A DNA stretch of 64,000 bases from Trinickia acidisoli (GTDB lineage: Bacteria > Pseudomonadota > Gammaproteobacteria > Burkholderiales > Burkholderiaceae), in contig NZ_JAFLRG010000002.1 of assembly GCF_017315725.1 (NCBI RefSeq), positions 558,001 through 622,000 on the forward strand. Reading direction: 5' to 3'. Positions 30,157 through 39,048 of the stretch are shown here, in pieces. The notes under the pieces are model-generated. The model did not search any database. It was given only the letters and a program-made list of their open reading frames with translations, and was not told the DNA's origin. Position 1 is the stretch's first letter. Every line of letters starts with the position of its first letter. The translations under genes and the position numbers were made by a program.

Positions 30157-31263
30157 TCAGATTTCGCCGAGTTCGCGTCGCAGAAATTCGTGGAAATGTT
30201 GCATCCCGTCTTCCATTGGACTTTGATACGGGCCGACCTGCGATTCACCGCGTTCGAGCAGGGCAAGGCGGCCTGCGTCCATGCGTTCGGCGATTTCGTC
30301 GTCCTCACGCGCGGTTTCCATATACGCGGCGCGCTCGGCCTCGACGAATTCGCGTTCGAACAGCGCAATTTCCTCAGGATAATAGAACTCGACGATGTTC
30401 GTCGTTTTCCGTGGGCCGCGCGGAATCAGCCATGAGACGACGAGCACGTGCGGATACCACTCGATCATGAGCCCCGGGTAGTAGACCATCCAGATGGCGC
30501 CGTATTCGGGCGGCTTGCCGCCGCGCATGCGTAGCACCTCGTCGTGCCATTTGCGGTAAATCGGGCTGCCTGCCTTGGCAAGGCCGTTGTGCACACCGAC
30601 AGTCTGTACGCTGTACCAATCGCCGAATTCCCAGGTTAGATCGTCGCAATTGACGAAACTGCCGAGGCCCGGATGGAACGGCACGACGTGATAGTCCTCG
30701 AGGTAGACCTCGATGAACGTTTTCCAGTTGTAATTGCACTCGTGCACCTCGACGTGATCGAACATGTAGTTCGAGAAATCGAAGTGGTGCTGCGTGCCGA
30801 GCTTCGCGAGATCTTGCGCGACGTCGCGACCTTGCGCCTCGAACAGCAGGCCGTGCCAGTTCCGCAGTGGCGTGGTGCCGAGATTTAGGCACGGGTTATC
30901 GGCGAAGTGCGGCGCGCCTAGCAACTCGCCGTCGAGATTGTAGGTCCAACGATGCAGCGGGCAAACGATGTTTTCAGCCTGGCCGCGCCCATTGAGCATG
31001 ATTGCCTGGCGATGGCGGCAGACGTTCGACAGCAACTCCACCTGCGAACGGGGGGTGCGTACGAGTACGCGCCCTTCTTGCTCGCTTGGCAGTGCGAAAT
31101 AATTTCCCGCCTCGGGCACCATCAATTCATGCCCGACGTAGCGAGGACCCTTCTTGAAAAGTGTTTCGACTTCTCGCGCGAGGAGCGCTTCGTCGAAGTA
31201 AGCCGTGACCGGCAGCTGGCTCGAAATGGCCTTGAGCTGCAAAGCAGTGCTCAGATTGGACAT
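30157..31263 (-). CDS. Rieske [2Fe-2S] ring-hydroxylating oxygenase alpha-subunit-like protein
   Basis: A 368-residue protein with an N-terminal Rieske domain. Cluster ligands are Cys82-x-His84 and Cys101-x2-His104 with 16 residues between. The larger catalytic domain follows, in which HVEVHECNYNWKTFIEVYLEDYHVVPFH carries the conserved N-W-K-x-x-x-E and the histidines of the mononuclear iron site. The fold is that of aromatic or quaternary-amine oxygenases. No reductase or beta-subunit gene is adjacent. The start at 31263 is preceded by GGGAG. The substrate is unknown. Confidence 0.85.
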   Translation of the reverse strand: MSNLSTALQLKAISSQLPVTAYFDEALLAREVETLFKKGPRYVGHELMVPEAGNYFALPSEQEGRVLVRTPRSQVELLSNVCRHRQAIMLNGRGQAENIVCPLHRWTYNLDGELLGAPHFADNPCLNLGTTPLRNWHGLLFEAQGRDVAQDLAKLGTQHHFDFSNYMFDHVEVHECNYNWKTFIEVYLEDYHVVPFHPGLGSFVNCDDLTWEFGDWYSVQTVGVHNGLAKAGSPIYRKWHDEVLRMRGGKPPEYGAIWMVYYPGLMIEWYPHVLVVSWLIPRGPRKTTNIVEFYYPEEIALFEREFVEAERAAYMETAREDDEIAERMDAGRLALLERGESQVGPYQSPMEDGMQHFHEFLRRELGEI

Positions 31264-31542
31264 TCCCACTCCCGATGAAAACGTGAAAGCAGCGAACAAC
31301 CCAACCATCGAAGATTCGATTTAGGGAACCGGCGATTATACCCTTTCCCCTTCGCTTGGGGCGCTTAAGTACATGATTTGGGTCAAAAAAACCGAGCAAG
31401 AAGCCATCGTTTGCTCCGGGGCCGCTGTACGAGTGTTGTTTTTTTGTCCTCGGTGCGACAGTCCAGGAAGGGGGGCGGATGGGTCGGGTAGTGCGCTTTT
31501 GCCGTAGAATGTCCGACTTGTTTTTAAATTCACCCCGATCCA

Positions 31543-31845
31543 ATGGCGAAGACAGCACCCGAAGGCGCGGCCGCGCCCTTGTCCGGCGGCGAACCAGGGG
31601 ACGCGGCGCTGCCCCAGAACTATGAAGCAGCGGTGGCCGAGTTGGAAGAGCTGGTTTCCCGAATGGAGAGCGGCGCCCTGAGCCTCGAGGAATCGCTGGC
31701 TGCGTACCGACGCGGCGCGGCCCTCGTGACGTATTGTCAGCAGCAGCTGGAGAAGGTGGAGCAGCAGGTGCGTGTGCTCGACGGCGAGACGCTCAAGCCG
31801 CTGCCGCCTGGTACGGCCCCCGCGGACAGCGGAGACGATCTATGA
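31543..31845 (+). CDS. xseB: Exodeoxyribonuclease VII small subunit
   Basis: A 100-residue protein with the XseB helical hairpin (YEAAVAELEELVSRMESGALSLEESLAAYRRG). It binds the large subunit XseA to degrade single-stranded DNA. It has a short Ala/Gly-rich N-terminal extension and a Pro-rich tail. It overlaps the next gene by ATGA, the standard xseB-ispA-dxs order. It is divergent from the Rieske gene across 279 bp. Confidence 0.93.
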   Translation: MAKTAPEGAAAPLSGGEPGDAALPQNYEAAVAELEELVSRMESGALSLEESLAAYRRGAALVTYCQQQLEKVEQQVRVLDGETLKPLPPGTAPADSGDDL

Positions 31846-32726
31846 CTTTTGAAGAATGGATGCGCGCGGTGCTCGCGCGCGTCGAAGCGGCACTCGAACG
31901 TTATTTGCCTGCAACGGCTACGGAGCCGGCGCGCTTGCACGATGCGATGCGCTACGCGGTGCTCGGTGGCGGCAAGCGCGTTCGCCCATTGCTCGTGCAC
32001 GCGGCGGGCGAATTGACGGGGGCCCGGGCCGAGGCGCTCGAGGCGGCATCGGCCGCGCTCGAAATGATCCACGTATACTCGCTCGTGCACGACGACATGC
32101 CGTGCATGGACGACGACGCCCTGCGCCGCGGCAAGCCGACGGTGCACGTTCAGTATGACGAAGCAACGGCGCTGCTCGTCGGCGACGCTTTGCAGTCGCA
32201 GGCATTCGTCGTACTGACCGACGGGGCGGCCCTCGATGCGCGCGTGCAAGCGTCGCTCGTGTGCGAGCTGGCTGTCGCCAGCGGTTCGCTCGGCATGGCC
32301 GGCGGGCAGGCGATCGATTTGGCGAGCGTCGGATTGACGTTGACGCGGCCGCAACTCGAAACGATGCACCGGATGAAGACGGGTGCGCTGCTGCGAGCGT
32401 CGGTCCGGATGGGTGCGCTGGCGGGCACGGTGCCCGATGCCGACGCCCTGGCCGCATTGGACGCCTATGCGGCGGCCGTGGGGCTGGCGTTCCAGGTCGT
32501 CGACGACATCCTCGACGTCACGACCGATTCGGCTACGCTCGGCAAGACCGCCGGGAAAGACGCGAAAGACGGCAAACCGACCTACGTCTCGATTATCGGG
32601 CTCGATGCCTCGCGTGCTTTGGCGGTGCAATTGCGCCGTGACGCGCACGATGCAATCGCGCCCTTCGGTGAGCGCGCACGGCGTTTGGCCGAGCTTGCCG
32701 ACCTGGTGGTGAACCGGGTGAGTTGA
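31842..32726 (+). CDS. ispA: Farnesyl diphosphate synthase (polyprenyl synthetase)
   Basis: A 294-residue prenyltransferase that condenses isopentenyl diphosphate with dimethylallyl and geranyl diphosphate. The first Asp-rich motif is DDMPCMD at residues 84-90 and the second is DDILD at 221-225, both intact. The GKRVRP segment near residue 45 binds diphosphate. The four-base overlap with xseB suggests coupling. It supplies precursors for undecaprenyl phosphate and ubiquinone, and dxs follows in the same transcript. Confidence 0.94.
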   Translation: MTFEEWMRAVLARVEAALERYLPATATEPARLHDAMRYAVLGGGKRVRPLLVHAAGELTGARAEALEAASAALEMIHVYSLVHDDMPCMDDDALRRGKPTVHVQYDEATALLVGDALQSQAFVVLTDGAALDARVQASLVCELAVASGSLGMAGGQAIDLASVGLTLTRPQLETMHRMKTGALLRASVRMGALAGTVPDADALAALDAYAAAVGLAFQVVDDILDVTTDSATLGKTAGKDAKDGKPTYVSIIGLDASRALAVQLRRDAHDAIAPFGERARRLAELADLVVNRVS

Positions 32727-32811
32727 ACGCGAAGCCCGCTAGCGCGCACCATTGGCCTCGAGACGCGCGAGAAAAAAGCGGGCGCGTAACTTTTCCTACA
32801 ATGGAACGACG

Positions 32812-34710
32812 ATGTACGACTTGTTGAAAACCATCGACGACCCGGCGGATTTGCGTCGCCTCGACCGCCGTCAACTGAAGCCGCTTGCCGACGAGCTGCG
32901 CGCGTTCGTGCTCGACAGCGTGTCGCAAACGGGCGGGCACTTGTCGTCGAATCTCGGTACTGTCGAGCTGACGATCGCTTTGCACTACGTATTCGACACG
33001 CCGCACGATCGTATCGTGTGGGACGTCGGCCACCAAACCTATCCTCATAAGATTCTGACGGGTCGTCGCGACCGGATGCCGACGCTGCGCCAACAAGGCG
33101 GCATCTCGGGCTTTCCGCGCCGCTCCGAATCGCAGTACGACACGTTCGGCACGGCGCACTCGAGCACGTCGATCTCGGCCGCGCTCGGCATGGCGATCGC
33201 GAGCAAGCTGGAAGGCATCGACCGCTTCTCTATTGCCGTCATCGGCGACGGCGCCATGACGGCGGGCATGGCGTTCGAGGCGATGAACAATGCGGGCGTG
33301 TGCGACGATGTGCCGCTGCTCGTGATCCTCAACGACAACGACATGTCGATCTCGCCGCCCGTCGGCGCGCTCAATCGGCATCTGGCGCGGTTGATGTCCG
33401 GGCGGTTCTATGCGGCGGCGCGCGCGGGTGTCGAACGCGTGCTGCGCGTTGCGCCGCCGATGCTCGAGCTTGCCCGCAAGCTCGAAGAGCATGCCAAGGG
33501 CATGGTCGTGCCGGCTACGCTGTTCGAGGAGTTCGGCTTCAATTACATCGGCCCCATCGACGGGCACGATCTCGATTCGCTGATCCCGACGCTGCAGAAC
33601 ATCCGCGAGTTGCGCGGCCCGCAGTTCTTGCACGTCGTCACGAAAAAGGGGCAAGGCTACAAGCTCGCCGAAGCCGATCCAGTGCTCTATCACGGCCCGG
33701 GCAAGTTCAATCCGGCGGAGGGGATCAAGCCGAGCGCATCGCCTTCGAAGAAGACGTACACGCAGGTGTTCGGCGAATGGCTGTGCGACGCGGCGGAACT
33801 CGATTCGCGCGTCGTCGGCATCACGCCGGCCATGCGCGAGGGCTCGGGCATGGTCGAGTTCGAGAAGCGTTTTCCCGATCGCTACTTCGATGTCGGCATC
33901 GCCGAGCAGCACGCGGTGACGTTCGCAGGTGGGGTGGCGGCAGAGGGGCTGAAGCCCGTCGTCGCGATCTATTCGACGTTTCTGCAGCGCGCGTACGATC
34001 AGTTGATTCACGACGTCGCGTTGCAGAATTTGCCCGTGGTGTTCGCGATCGACCGCGCGGGTCTCGTGGGCGCGGACGGCGCGACGCACGCGGGTGCGTA
34101 CGACCTCGCGTTCCTGCGCTGCATTCCGAACATGACGGTGATGGCGCCCGCGGACGAAAACGAGTGCCGACAAATGTTGTACACGGCGCTGCAGCAGCCG
34201 AACCCGACGGCCGTGCGATATCCGCGCGGTGCGGGTGCGGGTGTGGCGACGGTCAAGCAGATGGCGGCACTTCCGGTCGGCCGAGGCGAGATCCGTCGTC
34301 AATCGACGGCCCCCAAGGGCAGCCGCATTGCGATCCTGGCGTTCGGCACGATGGTCGCGCCGGCGTTGGCTGCCGGCGAAGCGCTCGATGCAACGGTGGC
34401 CAATATGCGATTCGTGAAGCCGATCGATGCCGATCTCGTGCGCGAACTCGCGCAAACGCACGACGCCATCGTCACGGTTGAAGAAGGTTGCATCATGGGC
34501 GGCGCGGGCTCGGCTTGCGTCGAATCCCTGCTTGCCAATGGGGTTGTTCGTCCCGTACTACAATTGGGCCTCCCCGACAGCTTCATCGATCACGGCGATC
34601 CGGCCAAGCTGTTGGCGCAATGCGGCCTCGACGGCGCGGGCATCGAAAAATCGATTCGCGCGCGCTTTCTCGAGCCGACGGCCAAGCTGGCGGCGCAGCG
34701 CGTCGCTTGA
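32812..34710 (+). CDS. dxs: 1-deoxy-D-xylulose-5-phosphate synthase
   Basis: A 632-residue thiamine-diphosphate transketolase-like enzyme that starts the methylerythritol phosphate pathway from pyruvate and glyceraldehyde 3-phosphate. The ThDP site begins with GDG at residues 145-147 and continues through [10 protein letters not shown]. The C-terminal half has the transketolase pyrimidine-binding segment [15 protein letters not shown]. The start at 32812 (MYDLLKTI) follows TGGAACGAC; a longer frame exists without homology. It lies 85 bp after ispA and ends before a UUCG hairpin terminator. Confidence 0.96.
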   Translation: MYDLLKTIDDPADLRRLDRRQLKPLADELRAFVLDSVSQTGGHLSSNLGTVELTIALHYVFDTPHDRIVWDVGHQTYPHKILTGRRDRMPTLRQQGGISGFPRRSESQYDTFGTAHSSTSISAALGMAIASKLEGIDRFSIAVIGDGAMTAGMAFEAMNNAGVCDDVPLLVILNDNDMSISPPVGALNRHLARLMSGRFYAAARAGVERVLRVAPPMLELARKLEEHAKGMVVPATLFEEFGFNYIGPIDGHDLDSLIPTLQNIRELRGPQFLHVVTKKGQGYKLAEADPVLYHGPGKFNPAEGIKPSASPSKKTYTQVFGEWLCDAAELDSRVVGITPAMREGSGMVEFEKRFPDRYFDVGIAEQHAVTFAGGVAAEGLKPVVAIYSTFLQRAYDQLIHDVALQNLPVVFAIDRAGLVGADGATHAGAYDLAFLRCIPNMTVMAPADENECRQMLYTALQQPNPTAVRYPRGAGAGVATVKQMAALPVGRGEIRRQSTAPKGSRIAILAFGTMVAPALAAGEALDATVANMRFVKPIDADLVRELAQTHDAIVTVEEGCIMGGAGSACVESLLANGVVRPVLQLGLPDSFIDHGDPAKLLAQCGLDGAGIEKSIRARFLEPTAKLAAQRVA

Positions 34711-34756
34711 TCCCGAGCCGGTCGCATAGGCGGCCGGCGCCTTTTCAGGATGCATG

Positions 34757-34787
34757 CATGGGCCTTCGGGCCCATGTTCGTTTATTG
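34757..34787 (+). terminator. Terminator after dxs
   Basis: A perfect 8-bp stem CATGGGCC/GGCCCATG closed by a TTCG tetraloop (34757-34776) is followed by TTCGTTTATT. It lies 46 bp after the dxs stop and before folE2. Confidence 0.7.
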
Positions 34788-34850
34788 GCGTGACTCGCGC
34801 CGGCCTCTGCGCGCCGGCCCCTTAGCCGCGCTCTCAAGGACAAAACAACG

Positions 34851-35666
34851 ATGAACCAAATGAACCCCGCCTTCGTGATGCCCGACGTGCAAAGCACGGT
34901 CGACACACGGCAGATTCCGATTCAACGCGTCGGGGTGAAGGGGGTGCGCCATCCCTTGATGGTGTGCATGTCGAACGGCGAGGCGCAGCCGACGGTAGGA
35001 ACGTGGAACCTCGATGTGCACCTGCCGGCGCATCAGAAGGGGACGCACATGTCGCGCTTCGTGGCGCTGCTCGAGGGCAACAAGGCGCCGCTCGAGCCTT
35101 CGACATTTCGCCGGCTGTTGGCCGAGATGCTCGACAAGCTCGAAGCGACGGGCGGCCGCATCGAAGTGACCTTCCCGTACTTCGTGCCGAAGACGGCGCC
35201 CGTTTCGGGCGTATCGAGCCTGCTCGACTACGAGGTGACGATGACGGGGCAAGTGCGCGACGGCGATGTTCGCACTTTCCTGCGCGTGCTCGTGCCTGTG
35301 ACGAGCCTGTGCCCGTGCTCGAAGGAGATCTCGCAATACGGCGCGCACAATCAGCGTTCCCACGTGACGATCGAGGTCGAGCTTCTTGCCGATCTGCCCG
35401 TCGAAGAACTGATCCGCATGGCCGAGGAAGAGGCATCGTGCGAATTGTGGGGTTTGCTCAAGCGTCCCGACGAGAAGTTCGTGACGGAGCGCGCATACGA
35501 GAATCCGAAGTTCGTCGAGGATCTCGTGCGCGACGTGGCGCAGCGCCTCAACCGCGACGAGCGCATCGTGTCCTACGTGCTCGAGGCCGAAAACTTCGAA
35601 TCGATTCACAATCACAGCGCTTATGCCGTCATCGAGCATGACAAGCGCGATGCGGCATCTACGTGA
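34851..35666 (+). CDS. folE2: GTP cyclohydrolase FolE2 (type IB)
   Basis: A 271-residue type IB GTP cyclohydrolase, the zinc-independent enzyme that opens GTP to 7,8-dihydroneopterin triphosphate for folate (and queuosine) synthesis. The active-site segment [11 protein letters not shown] with its catalytic Cys is present, as are [18 protein letters not shown] and the ending [23 protein letters not shown] precedes the ATG by ten bases. It follows a terminator, so it probably has its own promoter, and it converges on tsaD with only 21 bp between stops. Confidence 0.94.
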   Translation: MNQMNPAFVMPDVQSTVDTRQIPIQRVGVKGVRHPLMVCMSNGEAQPTVGTWNLDVHLPAHQKGTHMSRFVALLEGNKAPLEPSTFRRLLAEMLDKLEATGGRIEVTFPYFVPKTAPVSGVSSLLDYEVTMTGQVRDGDVRTFLRVLVPVTSLCPCSKEISQYGAHNQRSHVTIEVELLADLPVEELIRMAEEEASCELWGLLKRPDEKFVTERAYENPKFVEDLVRDVAQRLNRDERIVSYVLEAENFESIHNHSAYAVIEHDKRDAAST

Positions 35667-35687
35667 CGCTTGCGCCGCGCGATGGCT

Positions 35688-36716
35688 TCACGCTCGCGCG
35701 AGCGACGACAAATCCCAGCGTGGCTTGACCGTGAATGCGTAATCCTTGTTCGCCTGCTCGGGCCAGCGCTGCAGCCGCAGCGCGCCTGCCAGTGCGATCA
35801 TCGCGCCGTTGTCGGTGCACAGCGAAAGATCGGGGTAATGGACGTCGAAGCCGCGCTTTTGGGCAGCGGCCGACAACGCCTCGCGCAGTTGTCGATTCGC
35901 GCCCACCCCGCCCGCCACGACGAGGCGCTTGAGCCGTGTCTTTTTGAGCGCGGCCAGCGATTTCGCGACGAGCACTTCCACGGCGGCATCGACGAAGCCG
36001 CGCGCTAGATCGGCTTTCGCTTGCTCGCACACGTTGGCGCCGAGTTGTTTCGTGTGCGTGAGTACGGCGGTTTTCAAGCCGCTGAAGCTGAAATCGAGAT
36101 CGCCCGAATGGAGCATCGGCCGCGGCAGCGTGACGGCGCGCGGTGTACCGAATTCGGCCAGACGTGAAACCTCGGGGCCGCCGGGATAGCCGAGGCCAAG
36201 CAGTTTGGCGGTTTTGTCGAACGCTTCGCCGGCGGCATCGTCTAGCGTCTCCCCGAGCGTTTCATAAACCCCGACCTCCGTGACCCGCATCAGTTGCGTG
36301 TGTCCGCCCGATACGAGCAGCGCGACGAACGGAAACGGCGGCGGCGCATCGACGAGCAGCGGCGACAGCAGATGGCCTTCGAGATGGTGAATGCCGACGG
36401 CCGGCTTGTCCCAGGCCATCGCCAGCGCATTCGCTATGCTCGCGCCGACGAGCAGCGCCCCTGCAAGCCCTGGGCCTTGCGTGAACGCAATTGCATCGAT
36501 ATCGGCGCGCGACGCGCCCGAGCGTGCGAGAACGTCCTCGAGCAGCGGCAGGGCGCGGCGGATGTGGTCGCGCGAGGCGAGCTCGGGCACGACGCCGCCG
36601 TACTCGCGGTGCATGGCGATTTGCGAATGGAGGGCGTGTGCGAGCAGGCCGCGCTCGGTATCGTAGAGCGCGAGCCCGGTTTCGTCGCACGAGCTTTCGA
36701 TGCCGAGAACGAGCAT
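35688..36716 (-). CDS. tsaD: tRNA N6-threonylcarbamoyladenosine transferase TsaD
   Basis: A 342-residue ASKHA-fold protein that, with TsaB and TsaE, transfers the threonylcarbamoyl group to A37 of ANN-decoding tRNAs. The N-terminus [18 protein letters not shown], the metal-binding [18 protein letters not shown] and the nucleotide-binding SGLKTAV are all clear. The start at 36716 is the family start; the open frame continues upstream without homology. It is divergent from the flavoprotein gene at 36831. Confidence 0.95.
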   Translation of the reverse strand: MLVLGIESSCDETGLALYDTERGLLAHALHSQIAMHREYGGVVPELASRDHIRRALPLLEDVLARSGASRADIDAIAFTQGPGLAGALLVGASIANALAMAWDKPAVGIHHLEGHLLSPLLVDAPPPFPFVALLVSGGHTQLMRVTEVGVYETLGETLDDAAGEAFDKTAKLLGLGYPGGPEVSRLAEFGTPRAVTLPRPMLHSGDLDFSFSGLKTAVLTHTKQLGANVCEQAKADLARGFVDAAVEVLVAKSLAALKKTRLKRLVVAGGVGANRQLREALSAAAQKRGFDVHYPDLSLCTDNGAMIALAGALRLQRWPEQANKDYAFTVKPRWDLSSLARA

Positions 36717-36830
36717 GGTGGGGTGGGTGCGCACGACCGGCACGCGGCCGGCGCCGCATCGGGCACATGGGAAACGTAAAAGTATAGCAGTGCGCCGTCC
36801 GAGGCCGTTCGCGCAGGTAAAATGCGCGCC

Positions 36831-38060
36831 ATGGAATCTTTTGATATCGCTGTGATCGGCGCGGGCGCTGCCGGCATGATGTGCGCGGCCGTCGCCGGGC
36901 AGGGCGGTGCGCGCGTGGTGCTCGTCGACCATGCGCCGCGGCTGGCGGAGAAGATCCGCATCTCCGGGGGAGGCCGTTGCAACTTCACGAATCTGCAAGC
37001 AGGCCCCGCCAACTATCTATCGGCCAATCCGCATTTTTGCCGCTCGGCGCTCGCACGCTATACGCCGCGCGATTTTCTCGCGTTATTGAAGGCCCACCGC
37101 ATTGCCTGGCACGAGAAGCATCGCGGCCAGTTGTTTTGCGACCATTCGAGCGAATCGATCATCGACCTGCTCAAGGCCGAATGCGATACGGGCCGTGTCG
37201 CGTGGCGTCGTCCCGTGGCCGTGCAAGGCGTGCGTCGCGACGAGGGCGCAAGCTTCGTGCTCGATACGAACGCTGGGGAGATCGCCGTGCGCTCGCTCGT
37301 CATCGCGACCGGAGGCCTCTCGATCCCGAAGATCGGCGCGACCGATTTCGCCTATCGAATTGCGAAGCAGTTCGGCCACAAGCTCGTCGATATGCGGCCG
37401 GCGCTCGTGCCGCTGACATTTACGTCCGACGCGTGGGCGCCGTTCTCTGCGCTGGCCGGCGTCTCGCTCGAAGTCGAAGTGGCGGCAGGGCGCAAGGGCG
37501 GCCAAGGATCGTTCGTCGAAGATTTGCTGTTCACGCATCGCGGGCTGTCGGGCCCCGGCATTCTGCAGATCTCGAGTTACTGGCAAAGCGCCGAGCCGAT
37601 CGTGATCGATTTGCTTCCCGGCCGAGATGCGGCCGCCGAGTTGCTGGAGGCCAAATCGAGCGGCACGAAGCGGCAGATCGGCAATTTGCTCGCGCAATGG
37701 CTGCCCGCTCGCCTGGCCCATGCTTGGCTCGAAGCGCGTGGCGTTTCCATCGAGGCGCGCTTGGCCGATTTGCCCGATAAAGCGTTGCGCGGCCTCGGGG
37801 AGGCCTTTTCGCGATGGACGTTGACGCCGTCCGGGACCGAGGGATATCGCAAGGCGGAGGTCACGAAGGGCGGTGTCGACACGCGCGAGCTGTCGTCTAC
37901 GACCATGATGAGTGCGCGTATGCCGGGGCTTTACTTCATTGGCGAGGCTGTCGACGTGACAGGCTGGCTCGGTGGCTACAACTTCCAGTGGGCCTGGGCG
38001 TCCGGCGTGGCGGCCGGCCAGGCTGCCGTGGAGTTCGCTCGGAGTGCACGCAGCGCTTGA
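36831..38060 (+). CDS. HI0933/YhiN-family flavoprotein
   Basis: A protein of about 409 residues of the HI0933-like flavoprotein family (NAD(P)/FAD-dependent oxidoreductase), function unknown. The FAD site [16 protein letters not shown], the family motif [14 protein letters not shown] and the C-terminal [27 protein letters not shown] are diagnostic. The start may be 36831 (MESFDIAV) or the in-frame ATG at 36822; AGGT lies nearer the latter. It ends 69 bp before rpsU and about 30 bp before the rpsU promoter. Confidence 0.88.
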   Translation: MESFDIAVIGAGAAGMMCAAVAGQGGARVVLVDHAPRLAEKIRISGGGRCNFTNLQAGPANYLSANPHFCRSALARYTPRDFLALLKAHRIAWHEKHRGQLFCDHSSESIIDLLKAECDTGRVAWRRPVAVQGVRRDEGASFVLDTNAGEIAVRSLVIATGGLSIPKIGATDFAYRIAKQFGHKLVDMRPALVPLTFTSDAWAPFSALAGVSLEVEVAAGRKGGQGSFVEDLLFTHRGLSGPGILQISSYWQSAEPIVIDLLPGRDAAAELLEAKSSGTKRQIGNLLAQWLPARLAHAWLEARGVSIEARLADLPDKALRGLGEAFSRWTLTPSGTEGYRKAEVTKGGVDTRELSSTTMMSARMPGLYFIGEAVDVTGWLGGYNFQWAWASGVAAGQAAVEFARSARSA

Positions 38061-38088
38061 CAACTTTCGTGTAAATGTGCAGAAGGTC

Positions 38089-38097
38089 TGCTATACT
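38089..38097 (+). promoter_or_regulatory. Extended -10 promoter of rpsU
   Basis: TG-C-TATACT is an extended -10 element 33 bases before the rpsU start, with no good -35 at the usual distance (a TTGACA at 38057 is 29 bases away). The same TG-C-TAT pattern occurs before rpoD. The position fits the head promoter of the rpsU-dnaG-rpoD cluster. Confidence 0.5.
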
Positions 38098-38129
38098 CCC
38101 GAACCTTTGGTGAATCGCCGTTTGGAAAC

Positions 38130-38342
38130 ATGACGATCATTCGCGTAAAAGAAAACGAGCCCTTTGAAGTCGCGATGCGCCGCTTCAAGCGCACGATCGA
38201 GAAGAACGGTTTGCTGACCGAACTTCGCGCGCGTGAGTTCTTCGAGAAGCCGACGGCCGAGCGCAAGCGCAAGAAGGCTGCTGCGGTGAAGCGCCACTTC
38301 AAGCGCCTGCGCAGCCAGATGCTGCCGAAGAAATTCTATTGA
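38130..38342 (+). CDS. rpsU: 30S ribosomal protein S21
   Basis: A 70-residue basic protein, [20 protein letters not shown]..., the standard length and sequence of S21, which helps 30S subunits base-pair with mRNA leaders. It is the first gene of the macromolecular-synthesis cluster (rpsU-yqeY-dnaG-rpoD) and is followed by a strong terminator that must be partly read through for downstream expression, unless separate promoters are used. Confidence 0.97.
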   Translation: MTIIRVKENEPFEVAMRRFKRTIEKNGLLTELRAREFFEKPTAERKRKKAAAVKRHFKRLRSQMLPKKFY

Positions 38343-38408
38343 TTGCACTTGCGCTGGTTTGCGGTCGATCAGCCCGGCCCTACCCCGCACGAGTGCGCAG
38401 CTTGTACC

Positions 38409-38444
38409 AAACCCGCTTGAGGAAGCGTCCCAAGCGGGTTTTTT
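38409..38444 (+). terminator. Terminator after rpsU
   Basis: An 11-bp stem (AAACCCGCTTG at 38409-38419 with CAAGCGGGTTT at 38431-38441) around an 11-base loop, running into a T-run at 38439-38444. It separates abundant rpsU mRNA from the downstream genes, as in the E. coli macromolecular-synthesis operon. Confidence 0.85.
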
Positions 38445-38500
38445 CGCTGGGCTTGCGCGGCCTGATTTTATTCAATCCCTTTCATGCACTTGGGTGAACG

Positions 38501-38947
38501 ATGAGTCTTAAGGATCGCATCAACGACGATATGAAAGCCGCGATGCGCGCGCGCGAATCGGGCCGTCTCGGCGCGATTCGCTTGCTGCTGTCGGCCATCA
38601 AGCAGCGCGAAGTCGACGAGCGCGTAACGCTCGAGGACACCGGAATCACGGCGATCATCGACAAGATGATCAAACAACGCAAGGATTCGATCAGCCAATT
38701 CGAAGCGGCTGGCCGCACTGATCTCGTCGAGCAGGAAAGCGCCGAGATCGCCGTGTTGGCAGCCTATATGCCGGCGCAACTATCGTCGGCCGAGATCGCC
38801 GAGCAAGTGCAAGCCGTCGTGGCCGAGACGGGCGCCGCGGGGCCGCAGGACATGGGCAAGGTCATGGGCGTGCTCAAGAGCAAGCTCGCGGGCCGCGCCG
38901 ACATGACGGCGGTGTCCGCACTCGTGAAGGCGGCGCTCGCCAAGTAG
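38501..38947 (+). CDS. GatB/YqeY domain-containing protein
   Basis: A 148-residue helical protein of the YqeY family, which resembles the tail domain of the GatB amidotransferase subunit and is thought to bind tRNA-related substrates. The start MSLKDRINDDMKAAMRARE and the ending MGVLKSKLAGRADMTAVSALVKAAL are typical. It is placed between rpsU and dnaG as in other beta-proteobacteria. Confidence 0.92.
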   Translation: MSLKDRINDDMKAAMRARESGRLGAIRLLLSAIKQREVDERVTLEDTGITAIIDKMIKQRKDSISQFEAAGRTDLVEQESAEIAVLAAYMPAQLSSAEIAEQVQAVVAETGAAGPQDMGKVMGVLKSKLAGRADMTAVSALVKAALAK

Positions 38948-39048
38948 CCGGTGTTCGAAGCCGCAATGCACCCGATGCCCACGTTTAGTCGCCGCCTGAG
39001 CGGCGACGGTGCGCTTGTCCGCGCGGTTTTTGCCGCGCCTCATCGCTC

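Noticed and set aside
32593-34461. A 622-codon open frame on the minus strand opposite ispA and dxs
   Set aside because: Shadow of two certain genes with no independent evidence.
38057-38062. TTGACA as the -35 of the rpsU promoter
   Set aside because: It is 29 bases from the TATACT element, too far for a sigma-70 spacer. The extended -10 alone is the better reading.
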